Shown here one piece after another: positions 25,301 to 38,300 of a stretch of 64,000 nt of DNA. Both the position numbers and the translations under genes were made by a program. Positions within the stretch are counted from its first letter, which is position 1. Every line of letters begins with the position of its first letter. Origin of the DNA: Helopsaltes ochotensis. Lineage: Eukaryota; Chordata; Aves; Passeriformes; Locustellidae. The DNA is taken from contig VXBM01000551.1 of assembly GCA_013400155.1 (NCBI GenBank), forward strand, positions 480,534 through 544,533, given 5' to 3'. The notes below the pieces were generated by a model. The model was not told where the DNA came from. It did no database searches and was given only the letters and a program-made list of their open reading frames with translations.

Positions 25301-27021
25301 CCCCATAATGAAAGCACTGAAAGGTGTTTATTTTTGGGTACTGTGTCCCAACCCTGGGACTCTCTCCCTGGTGGGATCTCTGTGTGAAAAGGCACAGTGC
25401 AGCTTTCAGGCTGCAGCCATACCTTCTGGTATGCTAGAAGAAGGTAGATTTTGATGCCTCAGTGACCAGATCTCCTTCCAAGTAGTTTGCTAAATTCCCA
25501 CTGGCTAGGAACAGCAAAGCTGGAAGTGCACTAGATGGAAACCTGGGGCTGCGATAATTGTACAAAGGCCTGCTGAGATTTTCCTGACTGCTTCCAGTAA
25601 AAGAAAAGAGTCCCCTACTAGCAGCGGTAAGTCCCACAAGAAGGAACAGTACAGTATGTTCACTCATAAATGAATAACACTTATTTTATAACATGAAGTT
25701 ATAGATCCAGGTGCCCTAATGGAAAGAGGGCTTAAGCAAATACATCACTGGGTAGAAAACTTGCCATTTCCCCCTCAGTTATGGCTTAACTTACAGCCGT
25801 GCTATGTGTCTAAAAGAAAGGGTGTTCTGTAAGCATTTAGAATCAGGGAGATTATTTTTTTATTTGATATTATAACTGATACAAGCAGGATTCTGTGAAT
25901 TTAATCTTTTTTGTTTCCACAATCTGGCAAAAACAGAAATCAGCTTAAAGGGCACTGTGATTGACCAAAAAAGGTAGGAAATTACATTCCTACAGCAGGA
26001 GATCAGGAGAGGAAAACCTGAGGGACCAGATTCTGATCTCCCTTGCACTTTTATGTCCTTGTGTAATCATCCCAAGAGCAGCTGTAATGCTAAATATAAG
26101 TGATTAATCCAAATATCTTCCTGATTTTCTTTTATAGTTTTCATTTTTAGAGGCTATGTAACGTTGTACTACAAAAATGATAAAATCCATTGACCATTAC
26201 CTGACTTCGCACACATTTCCACAGCAGTGGAGAATCATCTGAAATCCCAGGAGCACGGAAGTAAAAAGCTGCTGTATGTGAAAAGCTGTGCAGACTTAGC
26301 TGTGGGAATTCAAGGCACAGCACTGGTTAACCAGGAAATGCCACAAGAATGAATTGTCTCTATGCTCACAGAGTGCCTGATTTTGGGACTGCTGAGCATT
26401 AGACAAAGCAGAACTGCGGCTGTAAGTTAGTCTGAACTTAGAGTGTTGCTCTAAGAGGAAGGCTGAAAAAAGTACCATCAAAATGCTTTGTGAGTTCTCA
26501 AATAATTGAGCTTACTGTAACAGAAGCAGTGAGAAAAACTCCAGAGAAGGGAGAAAATGAACCATTCTGTGTTCTGTCAGCTTAGTTCAAGTATCCCTGT
26601 CTCAGGGTAAAGGAGAAAAGAGAAAGTCATAATATATTTTCTAAGGCAAAAAACCTGCACCTGGAGGAAAGAATCATTTATGCCAGCATCACCTTCCTAA
26701 CAGTATCTGCCTGAGGAACACCAGGTGAACAATGCACAGGGTAGTAATGTTCTCCCTACTTGTTCTCCTTACAATTCCTGCTACTGGTTTTGAAAGAGGA
26801 TGAGCAAAATTAAGTACCCAAGGTGAACCTCACCATAGGATCTGCAGTTTTGTTTACCCTTGGCTGCAGAAGAACCCTGAGCCTTGCATAGATGGAAGTA
26901 AACAGGGATAAAGGTGTCATCTAGACCAGCTGAACTTTCAGGGTGACGGTGGAGCAGAACAGTGGTCACACTGTGGGGGTAAGTGCGGGGAGATTAACCA
27001 CTGAGAGTTTAAATCTGTTGA
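19354..27021. other. Long AT-rich non-coding interval, no gene seen
   Basis: No supportable gene over about 7.7 kb. Frames reach at most about 120 codons (19382-19747) and show no domains, signal peptide plus body, or repeated architecture. T runs lie at about 20199-20208, 22345-22354 and 24290-24299, and an A run at about 20780-20791. The part at 25300-25660 is slightly GC-richer. No repeat family was recognised. Several AT-rich stretches of high complexity (for example 23700-24200) could hold conserved non-coding elements, but that is not visible from one sequence. Confidence 0.65.
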
Positions 27022-27026
27022 GTAGG
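27022..27026. repeat. Target-site duplication, left copy
   Basis: GTAGG directly before the LTR; an identical GTAGG is found directly after it at 27664-27668. A 5-bp duplication is typical of ERVL-type integrations and some others. Confidence 0.75.
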
Positions 27027-27663
27027 TGTTATAAATGGAGTATAATTTGTGTTTTATATTAAATGTATGTGTTTAACTAACTGAGTTATAAGGGTTTTTC
27101 TAAACCAGCTACATTTCTTGGCTAAAGAAAAAGGGACAGCCTTCCTTTCTAGGAGAAAAGGATTCCTCAGTTGCTACGAGGTATTTGGAGAACAGTGGCT
27201 TGCCAGCCCCACGGCTGCCAGGGAGGAACCGCTGGGGAAACACCGCCCGAGAGATTAAGTGCCAGATGAAGACCAGCCCTGACCACCAAGGGGGAACCAC
27301 GCAGGGAAATAGTGTGGAAAGAAAACATACAAAAGACAGGAATTTGAGGGACCAATTATCTTGTTTTCAGGGTGGGGGCCTGACCAAGGGAAGAAGGGGA
27401 GAGCGGGGATAGTATAGCCTCAGGCAAGTTTTTCTGTATAAAAGACAGCCAGAATGAGGGCTCGGTGTGAGAAACCAGAGGGAAACTTTGTCCATTTGGA
27501 GACAGGTTTATTGCTCTCACCCAGTTCTGATCCCGGGCTCAGGGCTGTAATTGAGGATGGCTTTTTACTCATAACCCAAATTAATCCGAAATTCTGTTTG
27601 CCAAAGTTCCAATAGATTTATTTGCTTGTTTTAATCCGGTTATTGGCATTTTCATTTATAACG
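27027..27663 (+). mobile_element. Solo LTR of an endogenous retrovirus (possibly ERVL class)
   Basis: The 637-base element starts TGTTATAAATG and ends CATTTATAACG, an 11-base terminal inverted repeat with a single mismatch at the last base (expected A). It is flanked by perfect 5-bp duplications (GTAGG). A TATA box (TATAAAA, 27437-27443) sits about two thirds of the way along, giving a U3 of roughly 430-440 bases and an R-U5 of about 200 bases. U3 is GC-richer and purine-rich (27190-27420), unlike the surrounding DNA. No internal viral genes or second LTR are present, so recombination between two LTRs probably removed the provirus. The class is inferred from duplication length only. Orientation follows the TATA position and is plus. 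A clear AATAAA was not found. Confidence 0.82.
27437..27443 (+). promoter_or_regulatory. TATA box of the solo LTR
   Basis: TATAAAA preceded by tttttctg and followed by gacagcc and a GC-richer leader. It sits at the expected place for a U3/R boundary about 30 bases downstream. It could still act as an alternative promoter, which is untested. Confidence 0.6.
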
Positions 27664-27668
27664 GTAGG
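27664..27668. repeat. Target-site duplication, right copy
   Basis: GTAGG directly after the LTR, identical to 27022-27026. Confidence 0.75.
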
Positions 27669-30600
27669 TGTCTTTAATGTAACACATAAACTGGATATTT
27701 GAGGAATTATCAGAATTAAATGAGTGGCTGGAAGAGATTATCAGTAATCTTGGATTTCTACAGAGTTGCTATCTCATCCCTGAAAAGCAGCAGGCCAAGT
27801 GCAATGCAGTGGTGCTGGTTAGTGGAAGGCTGGAAAGGGAGAACCAAGCAGTGGGAAAAGCTCTGGGGTAAAAACTGGGGTTGGCTGCACACAGAATAAA
27901 TGTGATACTGAAACTTTATCGAGTTCTGCTTGTGCCCCAGACATGAAGAGCTGCATTTTCACCTCTCTTATCTGCACATCTTGGAGGGAAGGGACAATTT
28001 TTAAAAAAAGTATTTTTTCTAATGCTTTGTCTATAGGCTACTTGGAAGAAATTAGAGATATTAATCAAAATTTTAGCTAAAAAAAAGATTTTGGCAAACA
28101 TTTATTTTCAGAACAATATTCCTGGCACAAGGGAAAGTCATCACATATAAGGTCTTCATGATCCAAGATTGCTAATTACTAGCACAGATCTCCAGTCAGC
28201 ATATCCTTTAGCATCTTCCTCTCTGAGTCACTTAAAACATTTTATAAGAAACATAATATAATACTGTAAAGCATAATTATTTTAGGCATATTTGATTTTG
28301 ATTATGCTTCCTCTTCCTGACTTATCATTGATCAGGAACCTCTGCTTCCAGATAACTTTACTTTCTATACCTAACCCTTTCTTTTATTGTTCAAAGACCT
28401 GAGAACATGAAAGAAACTTGATAAAAAATTCTCCTTTTGCTAGAAAAACAAAATCAAATTATTTTCACTTTTTATGAAGAAATACAATACATTTTACTGC
28501 TCAGCTGCAAAGACGGTGAGTGAAAGGCTAATTTTAAACTCATGAGATATTGACAAATAAAGTGACATATTCATGTGTGTGTAATAAGAGCCAGTAGTGG
28601 TAATCAGTCTATCAAATAACTTATTCAGAAGCATTTTCATTCAAAATATTTTTATCTCTCCCTGAGAAATGTGGAATGGTTATAACTAATAAGCCTGCAT
28701 TTCATAAAAATTATTAAGCAATTAGAAAGTGGATGAAAATAATTTCCTTCTCAGAAGAACTCAGCACATGAAAGGGACAGCTTGGAAAAACCTTTTGGAT
28801 TATTCCTAAAATAATTTTAAATTGTTATATGATAAATAGCATTATCTGCTTTTGATACTTTTTGTGGAAAAGGAAAAACAATAAAAGCCATTCAGACTGG
28901 AAGCATATTTTGATATTCCATCCTGGAAGCATGTAGTTAGTACTGTAAACCAGGATTTAAGGTGTTCTGATCTAAATAAAACATAAACATTAATATCGTA
29001 TTTTTCTTTTTTTCAAAGGCAGAAGACTGCTGAAGGACAAGAGCCGCAGCGATGAGCCCCTAGGAGAAAACTCAATGGAAAAGGGAGTAGCAAGAATTAA
29101 CTGATTTCTAGTAAGAAGTCAGCTCCAGCTGGGCACCTTCGGTGATGAGAGAGAGGATTTTGAGGGGTCCAAAAGGCAGAGAAATGCAGGGGATGGCAAA
29201 GGAGATGTGTAACTGTACTGATGATGGGCCGTAAAGGGAAACTGGCAGCTATGAGAGGGCCCAGGAGAGGGTAACTATTGGGCAACTGGCTGGATAGGTG
29301 GTGAGAATGAAACAAAAATCCACTGAGTTCCTGTGGAGGAAGATTATTAATAACTGCAGTAAAAAATCTGAGGTAGTCAAAAGGCCTGGGAAGTGGCAGT
29401 CAGAGCTGCAGATACATGTTCCATCAGGGAGGAGGAGGAGTGCTCCAGCGCTGAGCAGCAGCGCAGAGGAGGAAGGCAGCACCAGGCATTGCACCTCTGC
29501 CTGCCTCTGCCCGGGTCAGTCCCCGTGCCAGGAGGGGAATCTGTGTCACCAGTGCTGGGTGAGCCAGCAAGGGTGGGCAGGGGAGGCAGAAAAGGCAAAA
29601 CAGCTCCGTGCAGCACCTGGCTGTGGAGTGAAGGGTGCTCCACTAGCCCTTCCAGGGGGGTCGTTTCTGAGGAGAAGCCAAAGAGCACATCAAGGCAATT
29701 GGTGTGCAGTGATAGCCAGCATTTTGTTCAGGGCCTGAACCTTAGTTGTGGCTGAGTCTGAGAAGAGGAAAATGAAAGCAAGACAAGAACATGAATTATT
29801 AATATTCCTACATTATTGTGCTTAGAAAGCAATAGACAGGGAGCTGGATGGGAGGGATAGGTCTTACAATGGGGAAGCTGGGGGGTTAGATGCACCTCAA
29901 AAAACATGAGGGGGAAGAGGTGGAATTTTATTGTTATTCTTACAGCTCTGAAAAAAAAAACACAATAACCACTCATCCTGATCAGGAGGAAAAATGTAGA
30001 AATCAAATGCTATGGAACTGAAGGCTACAATTTAAATTTAAATTACATCAGAAACACAACAGAGACTTCTTTTGTCTGGAACATTTTGATCTGTGGCAAC
30101 CATAACAGCAAAGAGTTCATCCAGACTTAGTTGATCTGCCTCCTGGTATTTTGCCATTTGTTATTTGATTTTCCTATGCCTGCATTTAATCATAGCTTAA
30201 ATGCCAAACTCTTTTGCCTGCCTTCCTACCACTTGAGTGTAACCTGTACTTTTGAACACCGTTCAGAAGCATTTGCAGCTCTGTGTGCCTCTGTATAAGC
30301 TCATCATCTGCAGTGCTGAGATACTCTTATCGAATAGCATGCTATTTCAGTCAGCCTGGGACTTGCAGGCCATCCGTGGGAACTGGGTAGCCACCATAAA
30401 CAAACAAGGATTCTTGAAAAACTGAGGTGCTTGACAAACTTTGCTTGCCTGCCTGCCTGCCTGTTATTTGGCATTCTAAACATAGGCTGTGGAGAAGAAT
30501 TGTGCCCCTCTCTTTCTCCAGAGAATTTCTGTGGCAGTAACTTCCCCTGCTCACTGCACAGCAACTTTTCACATAAGCGGAAAGGAAAAGAAAAAAAAAA

Positions 30601-31295
30601 AGGAAAGCAATTTATAATATATGTTTTTCACAATAACTAGTAATACGATCAATAACTGGCAATAGAAATGTTCTGCTAGTGGCAAGGAACATTTTATAGT
30701 CTCAGCTCCATCAGCTGACATTACTAAGAAATACGCGCCATGGTTTCCTTCACAAGACAAACAATATTGCAGCAACAAATTCTTTGTTTCTTACAGGCTT
30801 GTTGTAATCTTTATTTTCTTTCGCATTTTATTTCATAGCATATAAACATATGCTTTGTCCCATCCTGCAGCACATCTACAAAACTTAACATTTTAGTTTA
30901 TGTTTCTGCTGAATCACTCGAGTCCAAACATGCTAATGAAGCTTTGGGGGGGCCTTAAGGTTGAGATATATGCTCCCATCTATAAGCAATATTCTGTAAA
31001 TCCAAATCCTCTCTGGACATTGGCATTTAGCATTAGAACCACAAATAATTGCTTTTGCATTTCACATGGGTAAAATCAAGTCTGAGGACTCAATCACAAT
31101 GGTTGATGCCAGATATTCCCAAAGAAAATGGGTTGGCCTCAGGAACTCAGTGCCCAGACAACACAAAATCTTGTAGAGATGAGCCCAGAACTGCTTTAGG
31201 AAATAAGGGGGTATGCGATCCCCAGACAACTTGGGTAATGGGCTTCCTTGAAAACATTCTGCCTGTGGTCTCCAAGTCAGCTCAAATAGTTTACA
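27669..31295. other. Non-coding DNA with a GC-richer patch, no gene seen
   Basis: No supportable gene. The patch at about 29388-29690 is clearly GC-richer and open in both directions (frames up to 146 codons, 29298-29738 plus; 103 codons minus). The predicted peptides are rich in S, G, P, C and R with no domain, as expected from composition. It might be a non-coding exon, an old CpG-depleted island or a repeat. A (TGCC)n run lies at 30446-30463 and an A run at about 30591-30601. Confidence 0.6.
30446..30463. repeat. (TGCC)4 short microsatellite
   Basis: Four and a half TGCC units in a row. It is short and unlikely to be functional. Confidence 0.8.
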
Positions 31296-31650
31296 GAGGC
31301 AAAGGTCTGGAAGGTACCTCAGGAGGTCATCTTGTCCAGTCTCATTCCCTAAAGAAAATCTACTACACTTATGTCATTCTTGAGAAATATTATCTAGGCT
31401 TTGGCACCTTCATCACTGGAGGTCTTTACATACAACCAATTTATTCCTCTGTCTTTACCAGAAGGAAGCAGTATTAACATATGCCCCATGTATTCCTTTC
31501 TGAATTTTAAACCCATTACTTCCTAAATTACCCACCAGAAATTAAAGACGTATTTTTTTTAAAAATCAGTGTTCCCTTTGTCTTGTCAGACAGAAGCTTT
31601 TTTGTACATTTGAATCCTGTTACACTTCTGTTCAGCTCCAGCTCCTAGGT
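31296..31650 (-). mobile_element. Ancient CR1-like LINE fragment
   Basis: Blocks in reverse CR1 order can be followed at low identity: ggtctggaaggtacctc then aggaggtcatcttgtccag near 31306-31339, tcatcactggaggtctt near 31410, tttaaacccattacttcct near 31506-31524, and cttttttgtacatttgaatc then ctgttacacttctgttcag near 31598-31636. The spacing matches the old amniote CR1 3' layout seen at higher identity in the copy at 9197-9568. High divergence and several short gaps indicate an insertion predating modern birds. A 142-codon plus frame overlapping its left part is not considered real. Confidence 0.65.
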
Positions 31651-32096
31651 CAGTACATGCTGTGGACCACACATTTGGTTTTCATCCCTGCTGTGGACCT
31701 AGCTGAAACACCGAGGACCTCTGTCAGCTTGCAGGCTGATTTCTTTTGTGGGAGTGGAGGGACCTAGGTTTTGACAGAAGGCAAAGGGGAAGGATGTGAC
31801 TTTCCCACAGAACTCATGAAGGCCAAAATCTGCAGCCAGATCCTGGGACAGAGGGATGACTTTCTGATTCCCACCATGTCCAAATGTGACCTGCAAGAAC
31901 ACAGTCCAAAGGCACCATGACACAAATTGCTCTGGCAAGATCTGTATTTTACAAAATAAATGCTACTTCTAGACACTATAGAGTGGAAATAATGAAGTCT
32001 TGGTCTCCCACTCATGAGATAAGCGTTTCCTTCATCCAGTTCACTGTGGCAATCACTATGGCTACATACAAATGATTCTGACTCATTCACATGGTT

Positions 32097-32119
32097 AAAA
32101 AAAAAAAAAAAAAAAAAAA
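32097..32119. repeat. Poly-A run of 23
   Basis: Uninterrupted A run. No AATAAA or retroposed coding sequence was recognised to its left, so a processed pseudogene is not supported. Confidence 0.95.
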
Positions 32120-32324
32120 GCCTAAACCATTAGCTTGTTTTCCTGGATAGGCTTTCTTTCATTCCCATTACCTGAATTCAGCTGACATAAGGAGAACAGC
32201 AGGGTTCCTAGGCTGGAAAAGGGGCCTGCTCCTTTCAATGCTGCCAGGATGTTGGACTGACTCCAGAGACAAAGCACAACATCCCACAGGCTCTTCCACT
32301 GTTTGATGAGGAGATAACAAGTTC

Positions 32325-32364
32325 CAGGTTTATATATCAATGCACAGGTCTATATATCAGTGCC
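32325..32364. repeat. 20-bp tandem duplication
   Basis: Two 20-base units, 32325-32344 and 32345-32364, match at 17 of 20 positions (core ggt-tatatatca-tgc). It is a local duplication with no known role. Confidence 0.75.
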
Positions 32365-35300
32365 CCTTCTGAAGTCAGGGACTTGGTGCTGGGTGTCCCA
32401 GCACAGAGCTTCAGGGGACAGGAATCCTTTAGTTAGACTGAACCTGGAATCCAAAGAACATTCATGTTCCTCAGCATAGCTGACTTCAATGAAAACTACA
32501 AATAGTTTTGAGAATCTTATTTCCCTGTCTGCTTATGTCCTAGGCATAAGTCCTGTGTTCTTGGCACTGAAGGCTTTTTAGGACATTTGTAGAAGGAGTA
32601 CCAGATAGTTGAACAGCAGCCACTGCTGACATGAAGAGGGAAACCCAGATTTGGTATATATACACAAAATTTTTATTACAAAATTTTTGGTATATACACT
32701 GAATATCTGCAGGAAATATCACCAAGCCTGTACAAATAGATCTAGAGAACCAGCACTTGAGCAACAAGTGATTGTTGATCTTTTAATGCTGTGAGAGGAA
32801 TCTATTAAAATATTTCCCAGGAGGATAAGCATGATGGAAAATGGATGGATTGAAAGGAAATTGGAGTTCTCTGTCATTTTTGCATTATAATTTTGAACCA
32901 AAAATATAAGTAAGAATGTACAGATTGAAAAGGCACAATAGGAGACAAATGACAGAAATAACTGGGAGTGTTTATTGTTGACTATGTTATTGCAACACCA
33001 TTCTTTTCAATGCCATTTACAAACCATGAATGACTGATAGAAGTCAGATATGATTACTCTTCTATTTCTGGAACTTACCTCAATCTTACTTGCTTCATGA
33101 ATAATAGGTAAAAAAAAGAAAGAAAAAAAAAAAAGGAATTTCTTTAATAAATTCTGTAGTTTCTCTACAATAAATACACCAGCTGTTAATAGGTACAGCT
33201 ACTTTTTAGATACCAGGCGCTTTTGATGAAACATACAGTCCATACATAATAAGAATAATAAGAATAAGTCTCTGGAAGAATTCCAGTACGTACGCAGTCA
33301 TTAATTAAATCCTTTATGTTCTTGTTATAAGACAAATACCAGGAAAGCAACGGCAAAAATATTGTTGGAAACCAGATATGCAAAGAAATGCTGAAAAAAA
33401 TCCCATCATGTTGCCTGTACATAGACACATAGCATTACGGCTATAAGCATTTCCTCCTGCTAAAAGGAAAATTCCAAATTTGTGTAGTGTCTAGTTTTAT
33501 ACACAGCCTTTCTGAAGCTATATCCTTTTCAGCTTTCTCCAATATGTTAGAAAGTCAAGACCAAAGGCCTGGCTTCTGAGACTCAATAGAAATTTTTACT
33601 TTTGAACAAATATATTCTCAATAGTCTCTCTTTTATGACTTCTCAAAATATGCTTGTCCTCCTGAATGTTTTTTTAATCTTACATTTTGCTAAACTCAGT
33701 AAGAAACACATGTACGTGCTGAACATCTTCACAGCTTTCATCAGTTTTGTTTCAAGGGAAGAGCATGATGAAGCGTTGTAACTGTCACTGGAAGAGAAAA
33801 ATAGAGTAAGAAAATAAATATAAATCTGAAATATTGATAGAGGTTGACATATTAGAGCAAAAGAATATCTGTCTCAGACTTCTAAGTCGTTTGCCTTCAC
33901 TTAAAATGCCACAGAGAAAATGTATCAGCAGAGACAAAATACTGGCCTCCCTTTTAGACATGGAAATTATTTCAGATGAAATAATTGAAACAACAACAAC
34001 AAAAATAATCTTCCTTGCTCTGTGTAATCAAAGAAAAAGTCCATCTCTCTAGAACATTATTTTCTCTATTAGTTCTCAGAAACAGTTGATTCTTTCATTT
34101 TCTTTCTTTTTTCCCAAAGGTTAGTTTGAGACTAACTAACATTGAGGTTGATAAATATATAAGGGTTGAATTTCTCTGTGCACCTGTTTGCAAGGTCAGT
34201 TTTGGCTGTCCCAAAACCCTAAGTGACACATCCTCCCTCCTTCTAGGAAATTACACTTAATACGTTTTGTCCTCTTTTATTTGATTCAGTAAGATTGTCA
34301 TTTAAAATAATCTAGATCCATCTATCCCTAAATAAATGAATCACAAGACTTATTCTTGGCAATGTAATACTGCAGAAAACTAGAAGCCGTATTTGCAAAA
34401 AGGACTTCCACTGGACGCTGCTGATACTGCTGGTGATGCTGAAGGAGTCCCATCAACACATTGTTCTACAAAATTATGACTAAACTGTTGGAGGAGAACC
34501 CAAAATGTCACTCACAAGCCCCACCAGCATGGCATATACAAAAGATAAAAAGATTAAGACCAGCAGTAGCAGCAAAATCTGATATTCTCCATTGAATATT
34601 ATTTACTCATCAACATTCTTGAATGCTGAAAATAACCACCGGCATGAGGTATTACCCAAAGAACTATAACTGACATTTGATGTCTCTTATCAGAATTTAT
34701 ATTTTTTCCCTATGTTCAAGAAGATCTGCAATGTCTCAGCAAGGGCACAGATCTATCTCCTTCATCTCAGAGGTAAAATTTATGATGCACTTGAAAATCT
34801 TTTCCAGGCATGTCCACATGTGATCTGCCAGATCTCCCTAACCTCCTGATTAGAAATCCACCAAATCTTCCCACCAATCCCTTAGCCTTATTCCATTGTG
34901 GCTTTTAGCACAGAGATGCCACCACTACATAAATTCATAGATTTTGAGGCCTCAACTCATCACTGAACTACTTTGATATCTTGTGAATGAGAATGTAGGT
35001 CACAGACCACATTTGAAACCAGAGGATCCCTGTGGAGAAAAATAAAATTAAGCATTGGACAAGTGGCCCAGTCTCTACACCAGACTGTTATCCTCATGGC
35101 TATTTACCATTCAGTTAATCTTTCAGCAGTGATCTCTTGTGAGCTTTACAGAGAGACCTGTTACACCATGCTGAGCCCGGTATTTGCAGAGAAACAACGA
35201 CGCTCCAAGACAGCTTTCCATTGACAGCTTCCTGCATTACCTGTCAGCCAGACAGGTCTTAATCTGTTGAACAGGTGTTTTATTGACATTGTATTGTGAT

Positions 35301-38300
35301 AGGAGTTTTTAAAATTAGAACAGCATGCTGTACAAAGCCTTTTAAATGCTTAGGTGCATCTCACCTATTTGTTTAGCCACCATATTTATCCTCATCAAAA
35401 AGTAGAAACAAGTTTGATTAATAAAGATCAATTTTGCATGAAACCATTCTGCCCAGTATTAATTTTATCCTGAACTTCTTGCTTATTTATAAACTGCTGC
35501 GACCACAGGGTGTTCCTATAATTTGCCACAGCATGAAACCCACCCTACCATTTCCCAGTCCCAGTCACATGTCCTCTCATCATCTCAGAGTAACAAGAGA
35601 GACACTCTTTTTCCTGGAACTTTTCCTAGTTTTCTAAAATTTATCAAAAGCAAACATTGCTGAGGGCACTTAATTTCTCTGCTCATTTTTTCAGTTCACT
35701 TGCATGTCGGTTTGGAAAATATGAGAGAGGTGTGATTTAGTTTTTGGTTTCTTATATTTTGAAGACAATATTTGATTTTATTAATTACAAGCCACAGTAT
35801 GTGTCACAGCACACCATCATTTCTTCTGTAGTCTAGCTAAGAAAACAAGCTGGTTTTAAGAGCAAAATTTACTTGGTTTAGCAAACCATAGGGGATAATC
35901 GAAAACAAAATCATGGACTGCTTCTGTATGTAAAGTCATCTGCCATAGAATCTGCTGAGGGGGGAAAATGTCCACCCTCCCAGTAAAACAAAGGAACTGA
36001 GCAAAACAGGTCACTACTGGATTTCTTTTCACACTCTGGGAAGAGGAAGCAATGCAGCAAGGATAAATCTGTTCCTATCACAAACTAAGAATTTTTTTTA
36101 CATGTAGGGGAAAATATAACCAAAGTTTATTTGCTTACAGATTATTTCTCTTTCCTGCATTTTACTTGAGTCATATATAATTTTTGATCTGCAAAATCTC
36201 TAGTCACATAAGTTTGACATTAATACTGGGGCAAAACCAATAAAATAAAGAACCTTTTTGCAAGAGAAATAGTAAAATATGTGCACAATGAGACCAGTAT
36301 TTTTAGTGATTGATTTTTATCTTCACTCACAAAACAAGAAAGAAGGATATTATGTTTATGAGTTAAATATGTAATTTTCAGAGGAGTTTCTAAATTCTCA
36401 AATTATTATTCTATGCTGCTGTTCAATCTTTAATGACGTGAATCTTTTTTTTTTTTTCAGTTTTGGCAATTTTCAATATGGAAACACTTTCAGCATGGAA
36501 AACAAAGATTATCTGACAACATTGAAATTACTCCTATTTTTAAATAAATCAAATTTTGTGAATACAATGATCTCAAAATCTCTTATATCCTTTGAAAGGA
36601 CTCTATTTTGGAAAATGTTGGTTATTGTTTACAGAAAATTCAATTCACTATAGCAAAAATTAGCATGAGAGCATTGAAATCCAGCTATAATATACTTTCT
36701 GTATAAGCAGTAAATTGCTACTAATAAGCCATTGTAGTAGCTGATATTTTTCACTGTAAATTCTCACAATACATCCCAATTTGGTTTTTGTATCCTTAAA
36801 CTGAATTCATAGCCAGCCTTTTACTTAACAGAAAAAGACTCTCACAGACTGTATCTGTCAAGAAACAGTAAAACAAGTCCCTGACTGATTCATCAAGGTT
36901 TCAAATGAGATCTTTTCAAGAGGAAGCATGGCTTTCATAAAGCTCTGTCATTCAGTAGATGCAATTTTTAACACCAAGTAAGTTTCAGAATATGAAAGCT
37001 CAATATAAAAAATGAGCCCCCAACCATTTTCAGTTTCAGTAGTTTTAAAGAAAATATATTATTAACATGAAAAACATTATTATCAATGCCTATTTTCAAA
37101 AGCTAGAACAATTACCAGATTTCATTTTTCAATACCTTTTCCAATACAGTATATCATTCAAATGTATTTTTAAAAAGAAATGAAGACCAATTCAAAAGCC
37201 TCCTTTTCTCCCCATGAACAACAAAATTCAAAACAAATACCATTGTAATCACTTGTAGTCCTAAGAATGTCTTTATTAATGAGCAGACAGACCTGCCATG
37301 TATGAAATGCTGGAAGTCCAAATCCAGAGATGTACACCTTCTGACAAAGAATTACTGCAGTGTCTTCCCTATTGTCTTTGAGCTTGCAAAATCACCCAGT
37401 TTCAAGAATTTTCTATAAATATAATAAGTGTTGTTATTGTCAGGAAAACTACATATGTTCTGTTATTAAATTTTAAATTGTGGATGTCTTGAAAGCAAAT
37501 AAAGATCTTTCCTCTTTCTCTGAGAATTTTTTTAAAAGGCTAGAATAAAATTGCAAACCTTATTTAGCTTCCTTGCATTTAATTTTTTCTGATTTCATGG
37601 GGGGAGGGAGGGGAGAATCCCACTAGCAGTGGTAATTGCATAAATGCTATAGAAAAAAAAAGGAATGGATGAATAAAATAATTCAAGCAGTGACGTTTAC
37701 TACCTAGACCAGATTAGTTTGCTGCAAATCTAATTTGCATGAGCTACCATTAAATATAGGGGGAAATGTAGCTTATGCCCAGAACAGCTTATAGATGTAT
37801 AGCTCAACTACAAGTAAAACTGTGTGAATAAGTGGAAATACAGAAATTATAATTTATGGGCTTTATATTTAAAAAAATAAGTAATTTTGAAGACGTTACT
37901 TTTCATCTTCAGTTAATTTTCTTTCCTGGATTACTTCTAAAGTGTGGAAGTTTGTCTCTTCCAGCATGATGATCTAAGCACCTTGTGGGCACATATCTAT
38001 TATAAAGTTCTGTGCACTTTATTAGAAATTAAAGTATTATTATGAATAATCTCACAGTGAAATCTCAGCACCTCTAAGAGATCAGCCAAGGTGTACTTCT
38101 GATGCACTTATAAGATTACTTATTCATCATGCTTCTATTGAATACAATAAAAAATAAGGTGCATTATGTTAGAAAGCATTTTATTGTCTTCTTCTGTATC
38201 TCATTTTATGCCTAAACTAGTAAATGGACTTCTTTCTAATGACATTGCCATGTTATTATCAAAGTGCATATTGTACTGCCCAAGATGAAAGCAGCATGTT

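Noticed and set aside
29298..29738. 146-codon plus-strand frame
   Set aside because: Sits on a GC-rich patch with an open antisense frame; no recognisable family.
31049..31477. 142-codon plus-strand frame
   Set aside because: Its right part overlaps an ancient minus-strand CR1 fragment; no domain.
32097..32119. Poly-A run as the tail of a processed pseudogene
   Set aside because: No coding-like or AATAAA-bearing sequence recognised upstream and no target duplication seen.
37490..37520. AATAAA followed by a T/C-rich stretch as an LTR or gene 3' end
   Set aside because: Single AATAAA in AT-rich DNA with no TATA box, inverted ends or transcript body.
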